From NCBI GenBank assembly GCA_016721925.1, contig JADKHE010000011.1, positions 186,001 through 250,000 on the forward strand: DNA of 64,000 nucleotides. The letters run 5' to 3'. A program made the translations under genes and the position numbers. Below are positions 39,068-47,269 of this stretch, piece by piece; within the stretch, counting starts at the first letter, position 1; each line of letters begins with the position of its first letter. The notes below the pieces were generated by a model. It saw only the letters and a list, made by a program, of their open reading frames with translations, did not search any database and was not told where the DNA came from. The DNA is from Candidatus Skiveiella danica (lineage in GTDB: Bacteria > Pseudomonadota > Gammaproteobacteria > Burkholderiales > Burkholderiaceae_C).

Positions 39068-41359
39068 TCAGTCCGGCAGGTGTGAACCGATTTCAACGTG
39101 GAACGTCGCGCCCTGTTCGGGCACGGCCTCGGCCCAGATGCGCCCGCCGTGGCGCGCCACGATGCGCTGGACCGTGGCCAGGCCGATGCCGGTGCCCGGG
39201 AAATCATGGTCGCCATGCAGGCGTTCGAACGGCAGAAACAGACGACCCGCAAATTTCATGTCAAACCCCGCGCCGTTGTCCTGCACGAAAAAGGCTGCCG
39301 CCGGGCCGGTGGCCCCCGGCTCGCGCCCGATCCGGATCCGGGCCTGCGGCGTGCGGGATGTGAATTTCCAGGCATTGCCCAGCAGGTTGACCAACATCTG
39401 GCGCAGCAAGCCGGCATCTCCCGTGCACTGCAAGCCGTCCTCCAGTGACACGTCGACCTTGCGCTGCGGATCGGCCAGGCGCAAGCCTTCGATCACCTCG
39501 CGGCACAACGCCGTCAGGTCCACCGGGGCCATGACGAGCTGGGCCCGCGCCACCTGGGCCAGCGTCAGCAGGTCGTCGATCAGGCTCTCCATTCCCCGCA
39601 CGCCCTGTTCGATACGGGCCAGGTACAGCCGCGCCTGCTCGTCCGCGGTGTCACCCAAATGCGCGGCCAGCATCTGTCCGAACATGCCCACCGCGCCCAG
39701 CGGGTTGCGCAGGTCATGCGAGACCGAATAGGAAAAGGCCTCCAGTTCGCGGATGGACAGCTGGAGTTCGCGCGTGCGCTCGGCCACTCGTTGCTCCAGC
39801 CGCTCTGCCCCCTCGCGCACCCGCGCCTCGCTGGCCAGACGATCGGTGACATCGGTGACCATCATCAGTTCGGCCGGCCAGCCTTCAAAGACCGTGGGCG
39901 AAGCGATCCGTTCCACCAGCCGGATATCGCCGTTCTTGTTCTGATGTCTGCGCGGGCCCGACACCGCGAGGTTCCGCTCGGTCGCAGCGCCGCCTGGACT
40001 CGGTTGCGGCGGTGCCTGAATGCCCGGCGGCTCGACATCCTGCAGCGCCATGTCGAGCATTTCCTCGCGGCTGTAGCCATAGAAAGCCAGCGCAGCTTCG
40101 TTGACGGCCAGAAAACGAAGCGAGCGGATCTCGTACACAAACATGACCTGCGGATTGGCCTTGAACAGTTCCCGGTAGCGCGCCTCGCGTTCACTCAAGG
40201 CCGCCAGCGCCTGGTCGCGTTCGAACCGTTGCGCGTCGAGTGCCATGGCGAGGCTGCCCAGCGAGCGCTGCAGTTCATCGAGTTCGCGCAGGGGCGAGGA
40301 CGTCCGGTTCAACGCCTGGACATAGTCGCCTGCCTCGACATGGCGCAAGCCCGTGATCAGCCGCTCCACCGGACGCACCACCAGCCGGTAGCCGCCGACC
40401 CATACGGCAGCCGCAACGCCCAGCGCAATGGCCAGGATACCCGCCAGGCGCAGATGCAGGCGTCGCAGGCTCGGCGCGATGACCGTCTCCGCGGGCACCG
40501 CCACCGCCAGATACAGAGCCCGGCCAACGCCCGCCGTGACTGGACGCACGGCGCGCAATACCGCGGCTCCGCTCCCCTTTTCTTCGACCACCACGCCCAC
40601 ATGGCGGCGCGCGACGGCCTGGCGAAGGTCGCTATCGGCGAGCGGCCGGCCCAAATGCGCCACGTCCCCGCCGCTGGACGCCAGAACGATGCCGCCCGCA
40701 TCGACCAAAAGTACCGCGGCACCCGGCATGGCCCTGCCGGCACGCAGGTTGTCAGAGAGTGCCTGCAAGTCCAGGGCGGCATACACGACACCCTTGGTAA
40801 CCCCGTTTTCCGTCATGACCGGGCGCGCAAACGCGATCGACGGGCGCCCGGTGACGCGTCCGACCTGGTAATCGCCGACCACGAGGCCACCGCCCTCCAG
40901 CGCCCTCTGGAAATAGCCCCGGTCCCCCAGATTGAAGCTGGCCGGATGGCCCGTGGCCTCGCACAGCAGACGACCGTCGGGCGCGATCACGCCGAAATTG
41001 AGATAGGTCGGCTGCAGGGCCAGGATGCGCTGCAGGTAGCGGGCACACGCCTGCAGGTCATTGCCTGCGATGACCGGTGACGCCGCGAGCGCCAGCAGGA
41101 ACTGATCGACCCCTTCGACCAACCGGGTGTTGCTGACAGCGATGGCATCCGTCAGCGCATCGATGCTTTCGCGCGCCCGCCGCAATTCCACGTCCTGTTC
41201 GCGCTGGCTGCTGAGCAGTTCAATCACCATCAGCGGCACCGCCGCCATGAATACCAGCAGAACCAGCAGCTTGCGCAGAGTCATCCAGGAAAGCGGCCGC
41301 TGGGCTTCGACGGCATCCAGGGTGTAGGTCGGCTGAAACTGGGTAGATTCGTCGCTCAT
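39068..41359 (-). CDS. Membrane sensor histidine kinase with dCache-like, HAMP and PAS domains
   Basis: A 763-residue hybridless sensor kinase. Order: a TM helix (LLVLLVFMAAVPLMVIEL), a large periplasmic double-Cache-like domain (~55-290), a second TM helix (LAGILAIALGVAAAVWVGG), HAMP (~320-370), a PAS domain (YRELFKANPQVMFVYEI) and a coiled coil, then HisKA with SYSVSHDLRNPLGAVGMF (phospho-acceptor His) and HATPase with NLLGNAWKFT and GTGIGLATVQRIVARHGG. It lacks a receiver domain and no response regulator gene is adjacent, so its partner is elsewhere. Its upstream end lies 79 bases from the ArgP-like gene stop on the same strand. Confidence 0.92.
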   Translation of the reverse strand: MSDESTQFQPTYTLDAVEAQRPLSWMTLRKLLVLLVFMAAVPLMVIELLSSQREQDVELRRARESIDALTDAIAVSNTRLVEGVDQFLLALAASPVIAGNDLQACARYLQRILALQPTYLNFGVIAPDGRLLCEATGHPASFNLGDRGYFQRALEGGGLVVGDYQVGRVTGRPSIAFARPVMTENGVTKGVVYAALDLQALSDNLRAGRAMPGAAVLLVDAGGIVLASSGGDVAHLGRPLADSDLRQAVARRHVGVVVEEKGSGAAVLRAVRPVTAGVGRALYLAVAVPAETVIAPSLRRLHLRLAGILAIALGVAAAVWVGGYRLVVRPVERLITGLRHVEAGDYVQALNRTSSPLRELDELQRSLGSLAMALDAQRFERDQALAALSEREARYRELFKANPQVMFVYEIRSLRFLAVNEAALAFYGYSREEMLDMALQDVEPPGIQAPPQPSPGGAATERNLAVSGPRRHQNKNGDIRLVERIASPTVFEGWPAELMMVTDVTDRLASEARVREGAERLEQRVAERTRELQLSIRELEAFSYSVSHDLRNPLGAVGMFGQMLAAHLGDTADEQARLYLARIEQGVRGMESLIDDLLTLAQVARAQLVMAPVDLTALCREVIEGLRLADPQRKVDVSLEDGLQCTGDAGLLRQMLVNLLGNAWKFTSRTPQARIRIGREPGATGPAAAFFVQDNGAGFDMKFAGRLFLPFERLHGDHDFPGTGIGLATVQRIVARHGGRIWAEAVPEQGATFHVEIGSHLPD

Positions 41360-41438
41360 GGGGCGCTCATGCGGAAGTCGGATGGGCCATCAAGAAAGGG
41401 CGATCGGCGGGCGCGCGGACCACGGGGGCGACATGCGC

Positions 41439-42347
41439 TCAGTGCAGCGCGCGCGCGGCCGCTGTCGTGAGCGCTGCACTGAGCGCGTCCAGCACATCGG
41501 ACTCCAGATTCCAGCAATGCCAATACAGCTGGATCGGAAGGACATGGCCCGGGGCCAGATCGACCAGCTGCCCCGCATGGATCAGGTCTTTCACGAGCAG
41601 GCCCGGCAGCACGCTGGCGCCCCAGCCCGCCAGCACGGCCCGCACCTGACCTTCCGAACTGGGCACGAACATCTGGCTCAGGGCCACCCGCTTCAGCCCG
41701 AAAGCCTTGCTGACGAATCCGCCCTGCATGTCGTCCTTGCGATTGAAGGCCATGAACGGAATGCGGCTGAAGTTGTGCGGCGTGAGCCCTTGGGGCGCTT
41801 GCGTCTGCGCATAGGCGGGCGAGGCGACTGCGATGTAGTCCATGGCACCCAGGGGCACCAGCTTGCAGCCACGCAAAGGCTGCTTCAATGTCGTCACGCA
41901 GCCCAGCACCTGGCCGGAACGAAGCCACTCGTGGGTGAAGTCCTGGTCGTCGGTGATGATCTCCAGTGGCAGGCCCTGGCGCACCAGGTCTCCCAGCGCG
42001 CCGAGCGCCCAGGTGGCAATGCTGTCGGCGTTGATGGCAATCGAGATTCGTTCTTCCTCGCGCCCCCCACCGGTGGAGCTGGGCGCCAGCTCGCGCAGGT
42101 CGCGCTCCAGATCGGCGCGCAGCAGGCGCAGCTGCTTGGTGTGTTTGAGCAGCAACAAGCCGGCCGCGGTGGCCTTGAGCGGGCGGCTGCGCACGATCAG
42201 CACGGTGCCCACCTGCGCCTCCAGCGCGCGCAGGCGTTGCGAGACGGCCGACTGGGTGATGTTCAGCCGTTGCGCCGCGCGCTCGAAACCGGTTTCCTCG
42301 ACGATGGCCGCGAGGCACTCCAGGGCGTCGGGATCAAAGGTGCTCAT
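41439..42347 (-). CDS. ArgP/IciA-type LysR regulator
   Basis: A 302-residue LysR-family regulator resembling ArgP, which in other bacteria controls arginine/lysine export. It opens FDPDALECLAAIVEETGFERAAQRL with the helix-turn-helix ITQSAVSQRLRALEAQVG. The long N-terminal DNA-binding domain and the effector domain features FNRKDDMQ and VRAVLAGWGASVLPGLL match ArgP. ArgP genes are usually divergent from an exporter (lysE/argO); here the divergent neighbour, 57 bases away, is an FMN reductase instead, so its target may differ. The ATG at 42347 fits. Confidence 0.85.
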   Translation of the reverse strand: MSTFDPDALECLAAIVEETGFERAAQRLNITQSAVSQRLRALEAQVGTVLIVRSRPLKATAAGLLLLKHTKQLRLLRADLERDLRELAPSSTGGGREEERISIAINADSIATWALGALGDLVRQGLPLEIITDDQDFTHEWLRSGQVLGCVTTLKQPLRGCKLVPLGAMDYIAVASPAYAQTQAPQGLTPHNFSRIPFMAFNRKDDMQGGFVSKAFGLKRVALSQMFVPSSEGQVRAVLAGWGASVLPGLLVKDLIHAGQLVDLAPGHVLPIQLYWHCWNLESDVLDALSAALTTAAARALH

Positions 42348-42403
42348 CGATCAGTGGAGGTGATGAATAGTGCTGGAGTTTAGTTTTTCTTTATATTGGC
42401 GGC

Positions 42404-42970
42404 ATGACCGACAACCGAAAATTTCTCTTCCTCGTCGCATCGACCCGCGAAGCCGGCCATGTGGGCAACACCGAATGGCTGGCGCGCCAGGCCGCGGCCA
42501 CGTTGCCGCAGGGCACAACACAACAATGGATGCACCTTGCGCGCATGCACCTGCCGCCCTTTGTGGACCTGCGCCACACCACCGGCCAGTACCCGATGCC
42601 GGAGGGCGACCTGAAGACCTTGCTCGACGCCACACTGGCCGCGACCGACATCGTGCTGGTCGCGCCGGTGTACTGGTACAGCCTGCCCTCGACGATCAAG
42701 ACCTGCATCGATCACTGGAGCGGCTGGCTGCGCATTCCCGGCGTGCCGTTCAAGGACCTGATGACCCGCAAGACCTTGCGCCTCATCACCACCAGCGGCG
42801 ACCGCGCCAAGGCGCAGCCGATGATGGACTCGGTGCGCCTGTGCGCTGAATTCTTCCCGATGACCTGGGGCGGTGTTGCAGGCCCGGTGCTGTGGGGCAA
42901 AGGCGGCCCGCCCGGAGCGATCGAGGCGGACGCTCAAGCAGTTGCAGCGGCGGCCCGGTTTCTGCTTTAG
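42404..42970 (+). CDS. Flavodoxin-fold NAD(P)H-dependent oxidoreductase
   Basis: A 188-residue flavodoxin-like reductase of the NADPH-dependent FMN reductase/quinone reductase group. The phosphate-binding loop is FLVASTREAGHVGNTEWL, and the flavin ring-binding stretch is VAPVYWYSLPSTIKTCIDHW. No signal peptide. It is divergent from the ArgP-like regulator gene and convergent with mnmE. The AT-rich promoter region (TTTTTCTTTATATTGG) lies just before the ATG at 42404. Substrate unknown. Confidence 0.88.
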   Translation: MTDNRKFLFLVASTREAGHVGNTEWLARQAAATLPQGTTQQWMHLARMHLPPFVDLRHTTGQYPMPEGDLKTLLDATLAATDIVLVAPVYWYSLPSTIKTCIDHWSGWLRIPGVPFKDLMTRKTLRLITTSGDRAKAQPMMDSVRLCAEFFPMTWGGVAGPVLWGKGGPPGAIEADAQAVAAAARFLL

Positions 42971-42998
42971 TCGGCCGCGGCAAGCAGCCTGCCCCTGT

Positions 42999-44405
42999 TC
43001 ACTTGCCGATGCAGAAGCTGGAAAAGATCACGCCGAGCAGGTCGTCGGACGTGAATTCGCCGGTGATTTCGTTCAGCGCGGTCTGCGCCAGGCGCAACTC
43101 TTCGGCCAGCAGGTCGAGCGTCGGCGACGCCGTCGAAAGGTGGGCCGTCGCCGACAGCAGGTGAGCGTCAACACGGCGCAAGGCTTGCACATGGCGCTCG
43201 CGCGCGATGAACACGCCCTCGGGCGCGGCCTGCCAGCCCACCGCTTCCAGCAGTTTATGCCGCAGCGCATCGAGCCCCTCGCCGGTCTTGGCCGACAACA
43301 TCACGCCCGCGCGAGGCGCGGCGGGGAAGGCGGCGTCGCGTTTGTTCCAGACGTCGATCACCGGGATATTTTTCGGGAGTTTTTCGCCTAATCCCAGCGT
43401 GATCCGGTCTTCTTCTGCTATGTATTCAGGGGTATCCAGGCGGGTGAGGTCGTGCAGGAACAACACCGCGTCGGCGGTCTCGATATGGCCCCAGGCGCGT
43501 TCGATGCCGATCTTCTCGACCTCGTCCTCGCTGTGGCGCAGCCCGGCCGTGTCCATCACATGCAGCGGCACGCCTGCGATCTGAATGGTCTGCGCCACCA
43601 CGTCCCGCGTGGTGCCCGCCACCGGCGTGACAATGGCGAGTTCCGCCCCCGCCAGCGCATTGAGCAGCGAGCTCTTGCCCGCATTGGGCTGTCCGGCGAT
43701 CACCACCTTGATACCCTCGCGAAGCAGCGCGCCCTGGCGCGCGCGCGCCATCACCCGCGCCAGCGCCTGCTGCAGGCGCTCCAACTGACCCTTTGCGTCA
43801 GCCTTCTGCAGGAAGTCAATCTCTTCCTCGGGGAAGTCGAGCGTGGCCTCGACCAGCATGCGCAGGTGAATCAATGCGTCGCGCAGGGCGTGGATTTCCC
43901 GGGAGAACTCTCCCGCCAGCGACCGGCTGGCGCTGCGCGCCGCCGCCTCGGTGCTGGCATCGATCAGGTCGGCAATCGCCTCGGCCTGCGCGAGGTCGAT
44001 CTTGTCGTTGTGAAAGGCGCGCTCGGTGAACTCGCCAGGTCGCGCCACGCGCATGCCAGCCAGCCTTGGCTGGCTCGTGGTGGGGTCGGATTCTGCGCCA
44101 GCCGCCAGGCAGCGCGCCAGCAACAGTTGCAGTACCACGGGACCGCCATGGGCCTGCAGTTCCAGCACGTCTTCGCCGGTGAACGAATGCGGCGCGGGAA
44201 AGAACAGCGCCAGCCCGTGGTCGATGGGCGAGCCATCGGCATCGCGAAATGCCCCGTAGCTGGCTTCGCGCGGCTTCAGGCGACGGCCGGTCAGCGCCTC
44301 GGTCAGGCTGTCCAGCCCCCGACCCGAGACCCGTACGATCCCCACAGCGCCGCGCCCGGGCGCCGTCGCAATGGCAGCAATCGGATCGGACGAGCTCAGT
44401 GGCAT
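42999..44405 (-). CDS. mnmE: tRNA-modification GTPase MnmE
   Basis: A 468-residue GTPase that with MnmG makes the 5-carboxymethylaminomethyl group at U34 of several tRNAs. Folate-binding N-terminal domain: AIATAPGRGAVGIVRVSG. G domain: G1 GQPNAGKSSLLN, G2 TTRD, G3 DTAGLR, G4 NKRD. The C terminus ends FCIGK with the conserved catalytic cysteine. The start is the ATG at 44405 (MPLSSSDPIAAI). In the G domain between G3 and G4, the coding sequence contains the window's dispersed repeat, read as IAEEDRITLG. Last gene of rpmH-rnpA-yidD-yidC-mnmE, and convergent with the reductase gene. Confidence 0.96.
   Translation of the reverse strand: MPLSSSDPIAAIATAPGRGAVGIVRVSGRGLDSLTEALTGRRLKPREASYGAFRDADGSPIDHGLALFFPAPHSFTGEDVLELQAHGGPVVLQLLLARCLAAGAESDPTTSQPRLAGMRVARPGEFTERAFHNDKIDLAQAEAIADLIDASTEAAARSASRSLAGEFSREIHALRDALIHLRMLVEATLDFPEEEIDFLQKADAKGQLERLQQALARVMARARQGALLREGIKVVIAGQPNAGKSSLLNALAGAELAIVTPVAGTTRDVVAQTIQIAGVPLHVMDTAGLRHSEDEVEKIGIERAWGHIETADAVLFLHDLTRLDTPEYIAEEDRITLGLGEKLPKNIPVIDVWNKRDAAFPAAPRAGVMLSAKTGEGLDALRHKLLEAVGWQAAPEGVFIARERHVQALRRVDAHLLSATAHLSTASPTLDLLAEELRLAQTALNEITGEFTSDDLLGVIFSSFCIGK
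43381..43435 (-). repeat. Dispersed repeat copy inside mnmE, read in frame
   Basis: On the minus strand: ATAGC, a 16-base spacer with AGACC at positions 7-11, then ACGCTGGGA, exactly as in the intergenic copies. It is translated as IAEEDRITLG between the G3 and G4 motifs of MnmE. Codons used here (ATA, TTA, GGA, AAA) are rare for this genome, which fits an inserted origin. Confidence 0.62.
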
Positions 44406-44417
44406 GGTCTGAAGGCA

Positions 44418-44441
44418 CAAGGGCCGCTTGCGCGGTCCTTG
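44418..44441 (-). other. Hairpin in the yidC-mnmE intergenic gap
   Basis: A 10-bp stem with one G-T wobble (CAAGGGCCGC / GCGGTCCTTG) and a 4-base loop lies between the yidC stop and the mnmE start on the shared operon transcript. It has no T-run. It may tune expression of the downstream gene or be a processing site; no function is shown by sequence alone. Confidence 0.4.
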
Positions 44442-44450
44442 CAGGGATCC

Positions 44451-46145
44451 TTAGAACTTGGGCAAGTTGAACTGCGGTGGCACCCCCATCCGGGTGTTGA
44501 TGACCCATTGCTGGGCAATCGACAGGATGTTGTTGGTCAGCCAGTACAGCACCAGGCCGGCCGGGAAGAAGAAGAACATCACGCTGAACACCAGCGGCAT
44601 GATCCACATCATCTTGGCCTGCATCGGATCGGGCGGCGCAGGGTTGAGCGCGGTCTGCAGCATGCTGGTGACCGTCATCAGCAGGGGCAGGATGTAATAA
44701 GGGTCGGGCGTGGAGAGGTCCTTGATCCACAGGATCCAGGGCGCATTGCGCATCTCGACACTGGACAGCAGCACCCAGTACAGCGCGATGAACACAGGGA
44801 TCTGCACCACGATCGGGAAACAGCCCCCCATCGGGTTCACCTTTTCCTCGCGGTAGATGCGCATCATCTCCTGCTGCATCTGCTGCGGGTTGTCCTTCAG
44901 GCGCTCGCGCATCTCCATGATCTTGGGGTTGATCGCCTTCATCTTGGCCATGCTGGCGTAGGCCTTGGCGTTGAGCCAGTAGAACGCCACTTTGAGCAGG
45001 AACACCAGTGCCACGATCGACCAGCCCCAGTTGGCGATGACCTTGTGCAACTGGTCGAGCAGCCAGTACAGCGGCTTGGCCAGGATGGTCAGCCAGCCGT
45101 AGTCCTTGACCAGTTCCAGGCCCGGTGCCAGCGATTCGAGCACCTTTTCCTCCTGCGGACCGACAAAGAAGCGCGCCTCCACCGACTTCGAGCCTCCGGG
45201 GGCGATGTCCTTGACGGGGGTGATCATGCCCACGGCATAGAGGTTGGTATCCACCTTGCGCACGAAGTTTTCGCGAACCACACCGTCGGCCAGAAGCCAG
45301 GCGGACGCAAAGTAGTGCTGGACCATGGCGACGTAACCGTTGGGCGAATTCTTGTCGACCTCCTCGGTCTTGCCTTTTTCGATGTCGCTGAACTCGACCT
45401 TCTGGTACTTCTTGGCGTCGGTGAAGACCGCCGGGCCTGTGAAGGTGGAGTAGAAAGAAGACTCGCCCGGCGGCTTGTTGCCGTCGCGCACGAGTTGCAG
45501 GTACAGCTGGGGCGAGACCGGCGCGGAGCCGGTGTTGATCACGTCGTGCTTCACAGCGATGGCGTAGGAACCGCGCTTGAAGGTGTAGGTCTTGACCAGC
45601 TTGACGCCGCCGAGATCGGGCGACTCGAACTTCACCACCAACTCGTTGACGCCGTCTTTCAGGACCCGCTCGCCGGTTACGGTCATCGGGGTCTTGTGGG
45701 TCGGGAATGCGCCGCCGATCAGGCCGGTCTGCGCGACATAGAAGCGGTCCTTGCTTTCGTCCAGCAGCACGGTCGACTTCTGCGGGTCGGCCATGTCGGC
45801 ATGCTTGACGAACTCCGACTTGACGATGGTGCCGCCCTCGGAATCCAGCGTCAGCTTGAGCACGTCGGTGGAAACGACCACGCGCTCGCGCGGCGCAGCC
45901 GCTTGTGCGGGCGCCGCAGCCGTCGTCGCTGGCAACTGGGCGGTGGCAGCGACAGCGTTCGACGAAGGCACCCCCGACGCAGCAGGCACCGCAGAAGCGC
46001 TTGCCGGCGCGGCGCTGGCTACGGTCTTGGCCGGTGAAGGGAAGAAGGTCGCCTTGTTGCCGTTATAGACCTGCCACTGGTCCCAAAGCATGACCATGGA
46101 GAAGCCAAAAATCACCCACAGGATGGTGCGCCGGATATCGTTCAT
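44451..46145 (-). CDS. yidC: Membrane protein insertase YidC
   Basis: A 564-residue inner-membrane insertase that works alone and with SecYEG. An N-terminal TM helix (TILWVIFGFSMVMLW) is followed by a ~300-residue periplasmic P1 domain beginning after a Pro/Ala/Thr-rich linker, and then the core with five helices: LLKVAFYWLNAKAYASMAKM, the conserved cytoplasmic hairpin, and PVFIALYWVLLSSVEMR. Length and domain order match Gram-negative YidC. The gene overlaps yidD by 4 bases (ATGA), so they are translationally coupled. Confidence 0.96.
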   Translation of the reverse strand: MNDIRRTILWVIFGFSMVMLWDQWQVYNGNKATFFPSPAKTVASAAPASASAVPAASGVPSSNAVAATAQLPATTAAAPAQAAAPRERVVVSTDVLKLTLDSEGGTIVKSEFVKHADMADPQKSTVLLDESKDRFYVAQTGLIGGAFPTHKTPMTVTGERVLKDGVNELVVKFESPDLGGVKLVKTYTFKRGSYAIAVKHDVINTGSAPVSPQLYLQLVRDGNKPPGESSFYSTFTGPAVFTDAKKYQKVEFSDIEKGKTEEVDKNSPNGYVAMVQHYFASAWLLADGVVRENFVRKVDTNLYAVGMITPVKDIAPGGSKSVEARFFVGPQEEKVLESLAPGLELVKDYGWLTILAKPLYWLLDQLHKVIANWGWSIVALVFLLKVAFYWLNAKAYASMAKMKAINPKIMEMRERLKDNPQQMQQEMMRIYREEKVNPMGGCFPIVVQIPVFIALYWVLLSSVEMRNAPWILWIKDLSTPDPYYILPLLMTVTSMLQTALNPAPPDPMQAKMMWIMPLVFSVMFFFFPAGLVLYWLTNNILSIAQQWVINTRMGVPPQFNLPKF

Positions 46146-46420
46146 GAAGACTTCTTTGTCGAGGAAGGGGAGAGCAACTGGGTAAACAGCCGGGGCCTGT
46201 CTGCAGGGACCGGGTCGTGCCCACCATCACACCAGGGCTGGCAGCGCGCAATGCGGCGCACGGCCAGATAGCTGCCGGCGGCGGCGCCGTGCTGCTCCAG
46301 CGCCTGAATTGCGTAAGTGGAACAGGTCGGCTCGAAACGACAGGAGGCGCCCAGCATCGGGCTGATCAGCAACTGGTAGGCCCGCACCAGCCGCATCAGC
46401 GCGCGCTGGACGATCATCAT
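46142..46420 (-). CDS. yidD: Membrane protein insertion efficiency factor YidD
   Basis: A 92-residue YidD protein; the family signature CRFEPTCSTYAIQALEQHG is present, preceded by an amphipathic N-terminal segment (MRLVRAYQLLISPML). It helps membrane-protein insertion. The ATG at 46420 overlaps the rnpA stop by 3 bases and the gene overlaps yidC by 4 bases, so rnpA-yidD-yidC is a tight translational chain. Confidence 0.95.
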   Translation of the reverse strand: MMIVQRALMRLVRAYQLLISPMLGASCRFEPTCSTYAIQALEQHGAAAGSYLAVRRIARCQPWCDGGHDPVPADRPRLFTQLLSPSSTKKSS

Positions 46421-46860
46421 GCCGCTTGCTCCGCCAGCCCGGTATCGGCGACACGGCCGAACAACTGCTCGAGTTCCGCGCGAACGGCGCGTTTGAGCAC
46501 GTCCGAGGTGGCGCTGATGAACTGGCTGCGATCAAAGGTGGCGCGCAGGCGCACCACATGGGCCGCCGCCGCCAGGCGCGGCTCGAAGGTCGCGCTCACC
46601 TGATAGATCTGACGCTTGATGGTGTTGCGGGTGACCGCGCGGCGGGCCCAGCGCTTGGGCACCATGGCGCCGACCCAGACATCCTGCACGCCAAAGAGCG
46701 GCCTGGCGTCGGGCCCCGCGTGATCCGGGCGACTGTCGCCGGCAGGCGAGCGGTCAAGCGGCGAGCGGTGCAGGGCGAAATGGGCCGTCCGGGAAACAAT
46801 GCCACAGGCCAGCGTGACCTGGAATTGCGGACGCGTTTTCAGCCGCTGCACGATGGGCAT
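46417..46860 (-). CDS. rnpA: Ribonuclease P protein component
   Basis: The protein subunit of RNase P, which assists the RNA subunit in removing 5' leaders from tRNAs. The basic core motif RWARRAVTRNTIKRQIYQ contains the conserved RNR-type stretch. About 147 residues from the ATG at 46860 (MPIVQRLKTRPQF); a GTG at 46854 is an equally possible start, and neither has a strong ribosome-binding site. It lies 55 bases after rpmH and overlaps yidD. Confidence 0.93.
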   Translation of the reverse strand: MPIVQRLKTRPQFQVTLACGIVSRTAHFALHRSPLDRSPAGDSRPDHAGPDARPLFGVQDVWVGAMVPKRWARRAVTRNTIKRQIYQVSATFEPRLAAAAHVVRLRATFDRSQFISATSDVLKRAVRAELEQLFGRVADTGLAEQAA

Positions 46861-46915
46861 CCAACGAAACACGTCACCAGCGAAGACTCGCCAGATCGAG
46901 CTCGCGGGCCCGGAC

Positions 46916-47050
46916 TCAGACAGCCAGACGCTTGCGGCCCTTGGCGCGGCGGGCATTGATGACGGCGCGGCCACCGCGGGTCTTCATGCGAACCAGAAAG
47001 CCGTGGGTGCGGGCGCGACGCGTCTTGGAGGGTTGGTAAGTGCGTTTCAT
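46916..47050 (-). CDS. rpmH: 50S ribosomal protein L34
   Basis: A 44-residue ribosomal protein bL34 starting MKRTYQPSKTRRARTHGFL and ending RAKGRKRLAV, which matches the family almost along its whole length. The ATG at 47050 has AAGGA upstream. It heads rpmH-rnpA-yidD-yidC-mnmE, divergent from dnaA across 219 bases. Confidence 0.97.
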   Translation of the reverse strand: MKRTYQPSKTRRARTHGFLVRMKTRGGRAVINARRAKGRKRLAV

Positions 47051-47195
47051 GATGGAGTCCTTGGGATGTTCAGTATCAGAATTGCCCTGAACACTTTCAG
47101 GGAAACCGGCGATTATCGCAAAGTTTCCAACCCCCGGCAATAGAAAGGAAACACCGACGCCGGTCAAACCCCGGGTCCATAAGGACTTTCCAGCA

Positions 47196-47204
47196 TGTGG
47201 ATAA
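47196..47204 (-). promoter_or_regulatory. Perfect DnaA box
   Basis: TGTGGATAA on the plus strand is the complement of the consensus DnaA box TTATCCACA. It is about 70 bases before the dnaA ATG, a usual place for DnaA autorepression. Confidence 0.75.
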
Positions 47205-47244
47205 GTCCTTGACAAAGTAGAATCCGGCGCTCGCCCAATAATAA

Positions 47245-47253
47245 CTATCCACA
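47245..47253 (+). promoter_or_regulatory. DnaA box with one mismatch
   Basis: CTATCCACA differs from TTATCCACA only at the first base. It lies 17 bases before the dnaA start codon, within the AT-rich part of the intergenic region. Confidence 0.6.
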
Positions 47254-47269
47254 GAAATCGACACCCATA

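Larger units (their letters stand above)
47051..47269. other. rpmH-dnaA intergenic region with DnaA boxes; possible replication origin
   Basis: This 219-base region carries a perfect DnaA box on the minus strand at 47196-47204 (TGTGGATAA) and a one-mismatch box at 47245-47253 (CTATCCACA), plus an AT-rich stretch (CCAATAATAACTATCC) near 47235-47250. The neighbourhood rpmH-dnaA-dnaN-gyrB is where the chromosomal origin often lies. Only two boxes are visible, so this may instead be the DnaA-autoregulated dnaA promoter, with the origin nearby. Confidence 0.5.

Noticed and set aside
47205..47245. A sigma-70 promoter for dnaA from TTGACA at 47209
   Set aside because: No acceptable -10 hexamer occurs at 16-18 bases spacing; the nearby TAGAAT is too close and the AT-rich tract too far.
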